From: Flammeovirgaceae bacterium
Lineage (GTDB): Bacteria; Bacteroidota; Bacteroidia; Cytophagales; Cyclobacteriaceae
Direction of reading: 5' to 3'
Assembly: GCA_016712035.1 (NCBI GenBank)
Contig: JADJRT010000009.1
Span: 62,001 to 126,000, forward strand
Length of the DNA: 64,000 nucleotides
Part shown: piece by piece, positions 28,338 to 38,391 of the stretch
How positions within the stretch are numbered: position 1 is the stretch's first letter
Layout: each line of letters begins with the position of its first letter
Program-made: the position numbers and the translations under genes
The notes under the pieces: model-generated
Databases searched by the model: none
The model's input: the letters and a program-made list of their open reading frames with translations, nothing else
What the model was told of the DNA's origin: nothing

Positions 28338-29858
28338 TCATTTCTTAGTAAACTCCATTCCTTCAATCATTACGGATTGAATTTTTCCAGCAGCACTCGC
28401 TGCAAAGGTTGCTGAAGTTTGGCCCCACCAGCGCTTTTCATAATATCCTCGAAACGTATCGTAATTCCAATGAGCTAAGGTTGCCTTCGCGGTATTGTTT
28501 AGATTAAAGAATAAAGTGTTGTCCTTTAAACTGACATTCAGTTCACCATAAAGCGCATGTGTATAAATGCCTTCATAGTGCGTTAGTGCATGCGAGGGTG
28601 TTGTATCTTTCACTCGTGCCGCTTCTATTTTTTTCTCAGCTGCGTCACCCGTGGCTGATATTTTTTTGTATAATGAATTAAAATCTGCACTCCAATCTGT
28701 GGTTCCACCCAAAGCAAAATGATCAAAGGCTTTAAACATCAAGGCATGTCTTACTTCGGCATGATCAAGATTTCCGAAAACATAGATCGCTAATTTTTCA
28801 GATGGCAATTGCCCATGGATGGCGGTTTCACCTGCAAGACTTCCGGTATGATAGTTTATTTTGCTTCCCTTGTAATCCTGTTGGAACCACCCGAGGCTAT
28901 AGGTCTTCCAATTAGGCTTAGTAAGTTGAGCGGTAGGATAGAATTGGCTGGCTGTTACCATTACCTGAGGTTTAAAAAGTTCATTCCAGGTTGTCGCTTT
29001 TACCAAACGGCCACCCGCATATTTACTACTATCTAACATGCAAATTGCCCACTTGCTCATGTCATCCGAACAGGACCACACACTTCCTGCAGGTCCAATT
29101 TCATCGGCATTGGTGCGTTCAATTACTGTAATTTTAGTATCAACTAAATGATGGGGATAAGATTGGTTGGCGTCCTTTACCTGACTCAGTAAAGGGAAAG
29201 TACGAGTCATAGTCAAGGGATCAAAAATCCGTTTCTGAATAAAAACTTCCCACGGCATACCACTTACTTTTTCAATTACTTTTCCGGCTGCGAGGTAAAA
29301 AATATTCTGATAGATAAAGCTGGAGCGTAACGAATAGCTTGGTTCTACCATTTTCATTTTAGCCAGCACTTCATCGGATGGGATTTTCATAATGGTCCAC
29401 AGAAAATCTGCATTGCCGACTCCAGAGTTGTGCGTGAACAAGTCTCTGATCTTTAGTTCGCGCGTCACGTTAGGATCATACAACTGAAACTCTGGCAAAT
29501 AATCAATTACTCGATCTTCCCATTTTACTTTCCCTTCATCTACCAGCATACCCATACATGTGGCGGTCATGGCCTTGGTAGTAGAGGCGCAAGCAAACAG
29601 CGTCTTCGAATCAACTACCAGATTCGTTCCTAGTTGACGAACGCCATATCCTTTGCTCAGGATAACCTTACCATCTTTCACAACCGTAACTGCCAGGCCC
29701 GGAACCTCATAAAGCTTGCGCGAAGCCTCTACATAGGCATCAAATTCTTTTACTTGTTGAGCAAGATTTTGTGAATGAAGCGTTGATACAAATAGAAATA
29801 ATAATGGAAGTAGGAAAAGCTTTTCATAGAATGATTTGATATTTATTTGTCTAACCAA
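28338..29858 (-). CDS. Serine hydrolase, beta-lactamase class C/DUF3471 type
   Basis: A secreted serine hydrolase of the penicillin-binding-protein-like (beta-lactamase-related, peptidase S12) superfamily. A signal peptide lies at about residues 12-30 (FLLPLLFLFVSTLHSQ). The nucleophile motif SxxK is STTK in CASTTKAMT, the second motif is YQN, and an HTG-type third motif is YHTGS. The last ~100 residues (HYEGIYTHALYGELNV, then WNYDTFRG) match the DUF3471 C-terminal domain. The 506-residue product may be a D-aminopeptidase or esterase; a role in antibiotic resistance is not implied. Its start overlaps the stop of a paralogous gene by 16 bases, suggesting an operon. Confidence 0.85.
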   Translation of the reverse strand: MVRQINIKSFYEKLFLLPLLFLFVSTLHSQNLAQQVKEFDAYVEASRKLYEVPGLAVTVVKDGKVILSKGYGVRQLGTNLVVDSKTLFACASTTKAMTATCMGMLVDEGKVKWEDRVIDYLPEFQLYDPNVTRELKIRDLFTHNSGVGNADFLWTIMKIPSDEVLAKMKMVEPSYSLRSSFIYQNIFYLAAGKVIEKVSGMPWEVFIQKRIFDPLTMTRTFPLLSQVKDANQSYPHHLVDTKITVIERTNADEIGPAGSVWSCSDDMSKWAICMLDSSKYAGGRLVKATTWNELFKPQVMVTASQFYPTAQLTKPNWKTYSLGWFQQDYKGSKINYHTGSLAGETAIHGQLPSEKLAIYVFGNLDHAEVRHALMFKAFDHFALGGTTDWSADFNSLYKKISATGDAAEKKIEAARVKDTTPSHALTHYEGIYTHALYGELNVSLKDNTLFFNLNNTAKATLAHWNYDTFRGYYEKRWWGQTSATFAASAAGKIQSVMIEGMEFTKK

Positions 29859-30936
29859 TTGTATTTGCGCAGTAAGTCAAGTACGAGTGCTCTCTTTTCT
29901 TCCTGCGGTGTTGGAATGTTGCAAAGCATAATATACGTAATTCCTTTTTCGGGGATGCTTACAAAATCGCCATAAAAACCACCTTGTGTGCCAGTATGGT
30001 AAATCATGTAATAACCTTCGGGAGTTTGTTCAATAAACCAACTGTAGCCGATAAACGGAGCATCAGAACTTTTCCAGTTTGAATATTTTTTTATTTCTCT
30101 TGACTCATCAATAAATTCTTTTGTTAAAAAAGCTGATTTACGAATAGCCAATTCGTATTGAGCCAATTCCTCTACGGAACTCCAAACGCCCCATTTCCAG
30201 CAGCTGCAAACGTGGGCTCCTCACCATAGTCCTTTTCAATAAATCCATCAGCTGTTTTTAGATATGCATGGGAAACTCCGGATGAGGGAAAGGGTCCATC
30301 GGTAATCACACTGGCATTCATACCGGAAGGTTCAAAGATTCTGGTCTTTACTTCTTCTTGCCATTTTGTACCCGTTACCTTTTCGATAATAAGCGCAAGT
30401 CCATTAAATGCCGGGTTAGAGTATTCATAGTGCGAGCCCGGCTCAAACAGTAATGAGTCATTTAACTTGATGGGCGCGAAGTTTTCTTCATCCTTAGCAG
30501 TTAAAAGAAAAAGACTATCCAAATATACTCTTCGGTTATCGGGTAACCCTGAAGTGTGCGTAAGCAAATGGTGAATTCGAACTTTTTTAGAGATTTCAGG
30601 ATTTTTGAAATCCAGGAAGTATTTAGCTAATGAATCGTTTAATGAAAGTTTACCTTCTCGGACTAAATCGAGAATAACATTGGAAACAAAAGTTTTGGAG
30701 ATAGAGCCAGTATTAAAAAGCGTTTGTGGCGTAATTTTTTCTTTCGTTGTTAAATCGGCCAGACCATATCCTTTGGAGAATACGATCTTATCACCTTTCA
30801 TAATCAGAATGGCGCTCCCGGGTGCATCTGGGCTGAATGATGATGAAAAAAGCTTATCCAGTTGTTTTTCAAAAGTTGGTTTTTGTGTACATCCCAAAAT
30901 TGACAAAAGGAAAAGGAGGAATAGCGGTTGCTTCAT
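29843..30936 (-). CDS. Serine hydrolase lipoprotein, beta-lactamase-related (frameshifted)
   Basis: A second member of the same superfamily, upstream of and overlapping the first. The signal sequence ends in a lipobox (LLSILGC, Cys16), so it is probably anchored as a lipoprotein. The motifs are SISK (SxxK), YSN (the YxN motif) and YHTGTQGG. One base is missing near 30178-30181; restoring it gives FGSSVEELAQYELAIRKS and joins the two segments into about 364 residues. There is no DUF3471 tail. It is the third gene of a minus-strand run that begins with the SMP-30 gene. Confidence 0.83.
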
Positions 30937-30939
30937 AAA

Positions 30940-31197
30940 TTAGTTTATAGCTCCGGTTCTTTTTCTAATAATACCCACCAGAGCCACAATAGCAATTACA
31001 GACCACACTGCATTGATGAAGGTAAATGGGTATGCTTCTTTATAAATACTATTAATTATTAAAAAAATAGCGCCTGTCAAATTTAATACTTGAAAAGTAA
31101 TGGAATCTGATTTTACTTTTTGATAACTATTAAGTGCATAAGCGGCAATCACCTCAATAGAGCCAATCCACCCGAGCGATGTAATGAGTAACTCCAT
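30940..31197 (-). CDS. Small membrane protein, CBU_0592-like
   Basis: An 85-residue protein with three hydrophobic stretches (about 5-20, 35-49 and 59-76). The pattern SLGWIGSIEVIAAYALNS, then LNLTGAIFLIINS, matches a small integral membrane family known from many genomes with no assigned function. It sits one base after the SMP-30 gene and three bases before the lipoprotein hydrolase, so all are probably one transcript. Confidence 0.7.
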   Translation of the reverse strand: MELLITSLGWIGSIEVIAAYALNSYQKVKSDSITFQVLNLTGAIFLIINSIYKEAYPFTFINAVWSVIAIVALVGIIRKRTGAIN

Positions 31198-31198
31198 A

Positions 31199-32185
31199 TT
31201 AATCTCGCATCTTCAAACGTAACAAATACATATCCGATGTGATGTACAGAGTCTTTTCATCAGGGGATAAGGCGCAGTTTGCAGTTGCTTCCGGTATTTT
31301 TATTTTGCCTAAAATAGTACCCGTTTGATTGAATATCCAGATCCCTCCTGGTCCGCTGGCAAAAATGTTTCCTTTACTATCGGCTTTAAGTCCATCGGGT
31401 AAACCCTTTTCTGCTCCAACATTTGGAGTAGCGTTGTAAAAGATGCGACCTTGTTGCACAGAGTCCTTGTCATTCAATGTAAACTCATACCAGATTGCCT
31501 TTTCGGGATCAGAGTTGGCGACAATAAATTTCTTTTCACCCGGTAAAAAAATGATTCCATTGGGTCTTGTTAATGAATCAACCAATAATGAAACAATTCC
31601 ATCAGACGAAACACGATAAACACCATTATGAGGTTGCTCTTTTTCAGGATCATCATTTTGTTGCCCAAGCCCATAAGGGGGATCAGTAAAATATAAATCT
31701 CCATTGCTTCGGTAGACTGCATCATTCGGACTGCTAAATCGCTTTCCTTCGTACGTTGAAGCTACCGTAGAAAAATTCGGAGCAGGATTATCGAGAGGTG
31801 AATTCATTTTAGCAATTCTACGATCGCCATGCTGGCATAAGATCAAAGAATTATTGTAAATAACCAATCCCTTTGATCCGGGTTCACCTGAAGTTGTTTC
31901 AGTTCCTGTAAAGCCGGAGGGGGTTAAATAAGGCTCTACACCTTTTGCTTCTGTCCATTTATGAATACTATTTTTAGGGACGTCTGAAAATAGGAGCATA
32001 TTTTCTTTTTCCACCCAAACAGGGCCCTCGCTCCACTCAAAGCCTTCGCCAATAATTTCAAGGGGTGCACTAGCAGAAATCAGGTTGTCAAGCCCGGCAT
32101 CCATTCGTTCGATGCTGCCTATGGTTTTCGTTTCTTTCGTAGCACAAGCAGTAGCTATCACAACTAGTAAAAGTAAGTATCTCAT
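31199..32185 (-). CDS. SMP-30/gluconolactonase-like lipoprotein
   Basis: A six-bladed beta-propeller of the SMP-30/gluconolactonase/LRE family that typically hydrolyses sugar lactones with a bound divalent metal. A lipobox (VIATAC) lies about 15 residues after the start, so the enzyme is an envelope lipoprotein. Family motifs are FEWSEGPVW, FSSPNDAVY, LYFTDPPYGL and RPNGI; the glutamate of EGP and asparagines of PND and PNG are metal ligands in the family. The start is taken at the second Met (32185, MRYLLLL) because it places the hydrophobic core at the N-terminus; 32194 is also possible. It is the first gene of the minus-strand run. Confidence 0.87.
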   Translation of the reverse strand: MRYLLLLVVIATACATKETKTIGSIERMDAGLDNLISASAPLEIIGEGFEWSEGPVWVEKENMLLFSDVPKNSIHKWTEAKGVEPYLTPSGFTGTETTSGEPGSKGLVIYNNSLILCQHGDRRIAKMNSPLDNPAPNFSTVASTYEGKRFSSPNDAVYRSNGDLYFTDPPYGLGQQNDDPEKEQPHNGVYRVSSDGIVSLLVDSLTRPNGIIFLPGEKKFIVANSDPEKAIWYEFTLNDKDSVQQGRIFYNATPNVGAEKGLPDGLKADSKGNIFASGPGGIWIFNQTGTILGKIKIPEATANCALSPDEKTLYITSDMYLLRLKMRD

Positions 32186-32367
32186 CGGTTTCAATTTTGC
32201 CGTGGAAGTTAAGAAAAAGATCGGACTATGGGTCCATTATTAGTTTCAGTGGAGTTTGGGTTACAAGGGTTGCCAGAAAGCATTCCACCTAGTAGAAATA
32301 TTTGGTTATTCGGTTTTGGTGGTCAAATATCTTTGTTATTACTATTTTGCCAACAAATATACTGGCC

Positions 32368-34096
32368 ATGGCTGAAGCAATAGAGATACCTCAAAGACCG
32401 CAACGTAAGTTCTTGCCCGAGCAATTTGAAATAAGTACGTGGGAGATTTTAAGACCCTATTTTGAGAATCTAAGTTCCCGATCGATTAAGGATAGCGAGG
32501 CGTTACAACAATGGCTTGAAGACCGAAGCGAACTAGAATCTGTTATCAGTGAAGATTTAGGCTGGCGCTATATTAAAATGACTTGCTATACCGACAATGA
32601 ATTATACAGTAAACGCTATCAGGATTTTGTGGAAAACATTCAGCCCCACATGGCGCCTTTTTCGGATCAACTCAATAAGAAATTTGCTACATCACCTTTT
32701 TTGCAAGAACTGGAGTCAGAACCGGGCTTCTCTATCTTAATTAGAAGCGTAAAGAAGGACATCGAATTATTTCGCGAAGCCAACATCCCGCTATACACAA
32801 AAATAAATACTGAAACCCAAAAGTACGGCCAGGTTGTCAGGCGCTATGACGGTGACCATTGACGGTAAAGAATTGACCTTGCAGCAAGCAAGCGTTGTTT
32901 TGCAATCTACCGATCGTGCCAAGCGTGAGGATGTCTATAAAAAAAATGGCGGAGCGCAGAAGCAAAGGACAGTGTAGTTCTTGATGAATTATTTTCAAAA
33001 CTAATTTCACTCCGCCATCAGGTAGCGCTTAACGCGGATATGAAAAATTTTCGCGATTACATGTTTAAGTCATACGGTAGGTTTGACTATACACCTCAGG
33101 ATTGTTTCAATTTTCACGAATCTATTGCGAGCGAAGTTGTGCCTATTTTAAATGATTTAAGCCTTGAGCGAAAGCAACAATTAAAAGTGTCTGATCTTCG
33201 CCCCTGGGATAAAGCGGTTGATCCGTTAGGACGTGAGCCCCTGAAGGCTTTTGAAAACGGAAATGATCTCACAGAAAAATCAATTGAAAGTTTCAAGAGA
33301 TTGGATCCTTTCCTTGGACAATGTCTTTCTATCATGAAGGAAATGGGACATCTTGATTTGGAATCCCGCAAGGGGAAAGCACCGGGCGGATATAATTATC
33401 CGTTAAGTGAGATTGGTGTGCCTTTCATTTTTATGAATGCGACTTCTACCATGCGCGATATGACTACCATTATGCACGAAGGTGGCCATGCTATTCACAA
33501 TTTTCTAACGAAGGACCTGTCTCTGGCTGATTTCAAATCTCCGCCCATGGAAGTAGCGGAGTTAGCATCGATGTCGATGGAATTAATTTCGATGGATACG
33601 TGGGATATTTTCTTTCCCGATGCTGAGGATTTAAAGCGTGCGAAACGAGAGCAGTTAGAAGATATAATCGAGACGCTCCCGTGGGTGGCTACTATCGATC
33701 AATTTCAACACGGACTTTACGAGAAACCGGATCATACCTCGGAAGAACGCACACAACTTTGGAATAAAGTATTAGCCCGTTTTTCTGATTCAGTTACAGA
33801 CTGGAGCGGATTGGAAGCCAATAGGGATACATTATGGCAGAAACAACTTCATTTGTATGAAGTACCATTCTATTATATAGAGTATGGAATGGCCCAACTA
33901 GGGGCCCATAGCGTTGTGGCGTAATTATAAACAGAATAAGCAAAAGGATTGCAGAGTTATATGCGTGCTCTTAAACTTAGGAAATTTAACTACCATCCCT
34001 GAAATTTATAAAGCAGCAGATATCAAATTTGATTTCAGCAGGGTTTATATAAAAGAGTTAACGGATTTTGTAAAAGAGGAGTATGCGAAAATCTAA
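32368..34096 (+). CDS. M3-family oligoendopeptidase (multiple frameshifts)
   Basis: A zinc metallopeptidase of the M3B oligoendopeptidase F type that degrades peptides in the cytoplasm. Three segments join: MAEAIEIPQRPQRKFL to about 32840, then RHQVALNADMKNFRDY with the zinc site MHEGGHAIH (HExxH) to about 33905, then WRNYKQNKQK and GNLTTIPEIYKAADIKFDF to 34096. Indels are near 32842 (extra base), in the A8 tract at 32939-32946, near 33906 and between about 33940 and 33976. The corrected length is about 575 residues, normal for the family. Start ATG 32368 gives the family's usual short N-terminus. It overlaps marR by 4 bases, tail to tail. Confidence 0.88.
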
Positions 34097-34542
34097 GACC
34101 GACTTTTATCAAGCAGACCACTCAACGCGATAGCATCTTCATTTGAAAGACCTATGAGTTGAAGGTCAAGTCCATTAATCGTAGCGTCTAACTTTTTCAG
34201 CAGATCAAGACCAGCTTCGCTAATAACAATGTCTGAAGCACGCTTATCTTTTGGGCACCTATTCTTTACTACTAAGTCTTTTACAATCAATCGATCAATC
34301 AAACGCGAAACATCAGAATTTTTGTCGAGCATTCGGTTCTTTATTTCTGTAGCAGAGATCCGGTTTGGATGTTGGCCCCGAAGAATGCGCAGAATATTGT
34401 ATTGCTGACCTGTAATACCATGAGGTTCAAAAAAATCTTTTTGCTTGCTTTGAATCCAGTTGGAAGTGAAGAGAATGTTTAGAATCGCTTTTTGTTGCAC
34501 GTTTCTAAATTTAGTTTGCTTTATTTCTTCTTCGATGTTCAT
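34093..34542 (-). CDS. MarR-family transcriptional regulator
   Basis: A winged-helix regulator of about 149 residues. The recognition region is ITGQQYNILRILRGQHPNRI followed by EIKNRMLDKNSDVSRLIDRL, and the wing contains RCPKDKRASDIVISEAGLDLL, typical of MarR. I use ATG 34542 (MNIEEEIKQ). The T-run of a terminator hairpin (34543-34577) ends directly at this codon, leaving no space for a ribosome site, so the mRNA may be leaderless or read-through. The upstream gene on the same strand encodes a YceI protein, a common MarR partner in Bacteroidota. Confidence 0.87.
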   Translation of the reverse strand: MNIEEEIKQTKFRNVQQKAILNILFTSNWIQSKQKDFFEPHGITGQQYNILRILRGQHPNRISATEIKNRMLDKNSDVSRLIDRLIVKDLVVKNRCPKDKRASDIVISEAGLDLLKKLDATINGLDLQLIGLSNEDAIALSGLLDKSRS

Positions 34543-34577
34543 AAAAAAGGCGATTGCAACATGACGCTGCAATCACC
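34543..34577 (-). terminator. Terminator after yceI, abutting the marR start codon
   Basis: On the minus strand GGTGATTGCA pairs with TTGCAATCGCC, followed by six T (34543-34548). It begins 18 bases after the YceI stop codon and its T-run touches the marR ATG. Confidence 0.7.
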
Positions 34578-34594
34578 ATCTTCAAAGGTTATAA

Positions 34595-35171
34595 TTATTT
34601 AGCCTTATTCAATTCGACTTTTACAACAACTTCAACCTCGTCAGCTACTGCTAATTCACCGCTTGCCAATTTGTTGCTCCACTTCAGGCCATACTCCAGG
34701 CGATTAACCTTTCCAGTAAATTTGAACCCAGCCTTAACACCACGGCCGGTATCAATTTGACCTCCATAAGTAATGTCAAATACAACAGGCTTAGTTACAT
34801 CACGCATGGTGAAGTCGCCTTTCAATTGATATTTACCACCAGTTTTTACGATAGTACCTGTGAACTTAATCTCAGGAAATTGTTCAGCATTAAAAAAATC
34901 ATCTGATTTTAAATGCTTGTCTCTGTTTTCATTACCGGTGTTTACAGAGGCTGTTTTGGCAGTGAATGTTACTTCGGCTACGTTAAAATCATCAGATTTA
35001 CTAACGATCGCACCATCGAAATCAGTAAAGGCTCCGTTTTACTTCAGAAACCACCATGTGGGTTACATTAAATTGTATGTTAGTGTGAGCTTTATCGAGA
35101 TTCCAGGTTGTTTGAGCAGTTGCTATGCCTGTTATAAATAGAAAAGCAGCTAGTACATTAATTTTTTTCAT
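34595..35171 (-). CDS. YceI-family periplasmic protein (frameshifted)
   Basis: A secreted lipocalin-like protein of the YceI family, which binds polyisoprenoid or similar lipids in a beta-barrel. A signal peptide (MKKINVLAAFLFITGIATAQ) is followed by the family start TTWNLDKAHTNIQFNVTHMVVSEVK, shown in part as TWNLDKAHTNIQF. A frameshift at about 35036-35041 (AAAC should read AAA or AAAG) interrupts it. After correction GAFTDFDGAI, FKSDDFFNAEQFPEI-type and LKGDFTMRDVTKPV follow and end at 34595, giving about 191 residues, normal length. It lies upstream of marR on the same strand and may be controlled by it. Confidence 0.85.
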
Positions 35172-35315
35172 GGTTTAATTTTTAGTTTGTTTTGGTTCGT
35201 TAGGCAAGTATAACACCAGTTTTAAATTATATGTTTAAACATGTAATAATTTTCTTGTAAATAATTGATTATCAATCAGTAAATTTTAATCTATAAATAT
35301 GGTGGGTTTAATAGA

Positions 35316-37567
35316 CTAAAGATTTAGCCAGTAGGTGAGCTTTAAAACAAGAGCCCTTGTTTTAGGTTGTCCAACTTCAAAAGCGCTGCCATTTTCGAAA
35401 GATTCGGCAAAGTAGTTTTCGGTGTATACAATAAAGAGATCAGACACGGGTTTGAACCGCCATTGAAACCTGCTGTTTATGTTCAGATTGTTAATCTGAC
35501 TATTATACTGAACAAAGGTTGTCCAGAAAACTTTGCGTGAAAAAGTAAAATCGATTCGTGGACCAATCAAATAGAGATTAGAACTATTATAAGGTTCCGG
35601 TAGGCGAATTCTATTATAGCTAAAGTTAAGCGATGCAAAACCCCAAGGCTGATACCGGTAGGTGAGATTACCTGTAAAGCTTACTCGATTTCCATTGAAA
35701 TACCCACCTGAACGGGTACTTAAGTCAAACGAAAGCCGTTTACGCGCGTCAGAGCTATAATTTGCAATCACTAAAAAATTCTGGTAGTCAGTATTGGCCG
35801 GCAATTCTAAACCTTCCGAGCCGCTTGGATCAAACGGATCAAACAGATAAGTGTATTCCTCTCTTAACCGCATATTGAAGAGAGCGGTGTTTCGAAAGCG
35901 AATGCGATACATAAAGTTATAATCCCAATCAAGAAACCCATAATTTTGATTGCACACCATATCAAAATCAAAACCCGGCCCATGACTTTGCATGATCCCT
36001 GACGCTGGATAAAAATTATGCCAGGTGGTGGAGGCGAGTTGTTGAATATCCGTTCTCCGTACAAATCCAACTTCCGGACTATAGTTGGCTCCTACATGAC
36101 GGGTCAATACTTCCACATTCCATTTAAATGTGCTGTAATTAATAAAGCCTCCAAAGGCAAAAGCAGAGTCTAATTTTTCCTGATCAAAGGAGTGATGATA
36201 AAATGCTTTGCCTGTCCAGCGGTTATCGCTGGTAGCCAGGTTAAAGTCCAACCCTGCTACGCGGGAAAATGAGGGTGGTTGATTGGTAAATTCTCCACCG
36301 ATAGAATCCTGAAAGGCCTGCTTGTTGATTAATATCATTCCAATGTTTGATCGCTTAAAAACTTTTTGTTGAATAGTTGCTACCGTGTAATTAGTTGATG
36401 CAAGATTTATTGTGGGATCTTCGGCAGCCTGCATAGTTATAACCCCAATGCGGGTATTGTTATTTATTTTGCCGCTTAGTCTGGCACCTCCATAAATCGT
36501 ATTTTGAATATTTTGTCCGGTGGATGAATCCCGCGCGATTCCAATCCTTCGAGAAAAGAAGGGCCGTGTTTGATCGAGGCCAAAATTGGCAAACAGATCT
36601 GCATTTTCAAGAAAGAATTGTCTTCGTTCCGGAAAGAAGATTTCAAAACGATCCAGATTAGTAACCTGTTCGTCTACTTCTACCTGCGAAAAATCCGGGT
36701 TAACCGTTAGATCAAGATTGAGAGCCGGACCAATACCAATTTTTGCATCGCCTCCTACTTGAATTTTATTTTCTGTTGGAGTGCCTTCCTCATAATTCTT
36801 AGACGAATTACCAGCTATGTATGGGATAACAGAAACATTGGGGCCGGGCTTAGCAAGCGGAATATCCCAAACCAGTTCTTTACTAAAGGCAAGATTGACA
36901 ATATCGAAGTTTCTTGGGATAGGAGACCAGGTAGATCGCTCGGCAAATTGGCTATCAATGCGATAAAAATTGACGTTCCAACTGGAAAAATCTTCTTTGA
37001 AACGCAAGGTTTTAAATGGGATTGCCATTTCAGCAATCCAGTACCCCTCATACGTTTTACTTCCGAGTACCATTTATTATCCCAATTGAGAGTAAAACTA
37101 CTACCACTTGCCGATCCGCCATCACTGACTAAACCCTCTCTCTGAACACCAAATGGATTGACTCCGAAAATAAAGGCATTGGTTCGATCTTTAAATGTAT
37201 CCAGAACAACAGAGATTCCATCATTCGCTTCCCCCCGGTAGTCTCTGCGTAAAGAAGGGGTAACATATTTTCTGGACCCCAGATTATACATCTTGGCCCC
37301 TATGTAAATGAAATGATCATCGTAGGCTATTCGCACTTCAGTCTGCGAGTTGGCCAACGAAGTATCGTAGGGAAAAAATTGTTGAAAGTTTGTCGCTACA
37401 TCTGTGTTTTGCCAACCGGCATCACTCAAATCCCCATCTAACGTGATCGAGCCAGTTGCTTTGCGGATGGTAATATTTGGTTGCCCTTGAATAAACCCAA
37501 ACAGAAAAATGAAGAATAGAAGTAAGACGGATCGTAACAAGGAATGAATTTTAAATTTAATGTGCAA
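35316..37567 (-). CDS. DUF5916 outer-membrane protein, second paralogue (frameshifted)
   Basis: The same architecture as the gene at 24750: signal peptide (ending FIQGQ), CBM9-like N-domain (ATGSITLDGDLSDAGW, NPFGVQREGLVS, LNWDNKWYSEVK), then a long beta-strand region ending LKLTYWLNL. The two C-termini share RFQWR-[FY]-KP-x-SD-x-FIVYTENYFAE. A missing A at 37055-37058 (T4 on the plus strand should be T5) splits the gene; correction gives EVKTYEGYWIAEM. The corrected length is about 750 residues. A TATCTTTG -7-like box covers the first codon (37565-37572), so translation may start at TTG 37540 (SLLRSVLLLFF). Function unknown. Confidence 0.82.
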
Positions 37568-37678
37568 AGATAGAGAAGCGGTAAGCTTTCAGTAGTGAAA
37601 TTTGATAAATGGCAGATTGAATTAGTCTGTTAAATTGTTGTTAACAAACTTTGCCAAATTCTAACACAGCCGTACTCC

Positions 37679-38383
37679 TTAAAGATAAAATTCTTTGGTA
37701 AGCATGTAATATTCGGAAGACCATTCCTGCACCTCTTTGTAGAGAACCAACTCTTCTTTTCTTACATTTTGTTTTTCCAATTGAAATTCTAACAGCAGCC
37801 TCTCTACCGGCTTATTACTTCGAGACCGAAAAGAGCACACGCGGGTGTTGAACCAACCCTCGCTTTCTGCCATTAATTTTATTAGAGACCCTTCAGTAGC
37901 CGGTAAAATTAAATTCAATCTGCCGGAAGGCTTTAAAAGACGCTTGCTGTGAGTAAGCAAGTCATGATGGGTGAGGGTTTGCGTATGCCGGGCCACGATG
38001 CGAGTTGCTTTCGGTGGTTTATAACTATTATTAAAATAGGGCGGATTACTTACTATTAAATCGTATGGCGCTGCATTGAATTTCTGAAGGGGTTGATTAT
38101 GAACGTTTACTTTTGATGGCCAAGGCGAGCGACCAATATTTTCACGAGCTTGTTCACAATCTTCTTTTGCAATATCAATGGCATCAATTATGGAATGCGT
38201 GGAAGTTCGCTGTGCCAATATAAGTGCCATTACTCCCGAACCCGTACCCACATCTAATAGGCGTTGTGCATTCTTTAACTCTACCCAAGCACCTAAAAGC
38301 ACACTATCGGTTCCAACTTTCATTGTACACCGATCGTGATATACTGTAAATTGTTTGAAGTCAAATCTGTTGGCAACCCGCAT
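37679..38383 (-). CDS. trmN6: tRNA1(Val) (adenine37-N6)-methyltransferase-like
   Basis: Methylates N6 of A37 in tRNA1-Val; assignment is by family (YfiC/TrmN6). The 234-residue class I methyltransferase has the start FDFKQFTVYHDRCTMKVGTDSVLLGAW, given here as FKQFTV and MKVGTDSVLLGAW, which is diagnostic of the family. SAM motif I is LLDVGTGSGVMALI, and the catalytic motif is SNPPYF (NPPY). Intact. The AlkB-like gene ends 8 bases upstream on the same strand, but a functional link is not expected. Confidence 0.88.
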   Translation of the reverse strand: MRVANRFDFKQFTVYHDRCTMKVGTDSVLLGAWVELKNAQRLLDVGTGSGVMALILAQRTSTHSIIDAIDIAKEDCEQARENIGRSPWPSKVNVHNQPLQKFNAAPYDLIVSNPPYFNNSYKPPKATRIVARHTQTLTHHDLLTHSKRLLKPSGRLNLILPATEGSLIKLMAESEGWFNTRVCSFRSRSNKPVERLLLEFQLEKQNVRKEELVLYKEVQEWSSEYYMLTKEFYL

Positions 38384-38391
38384 AGCCTTTT

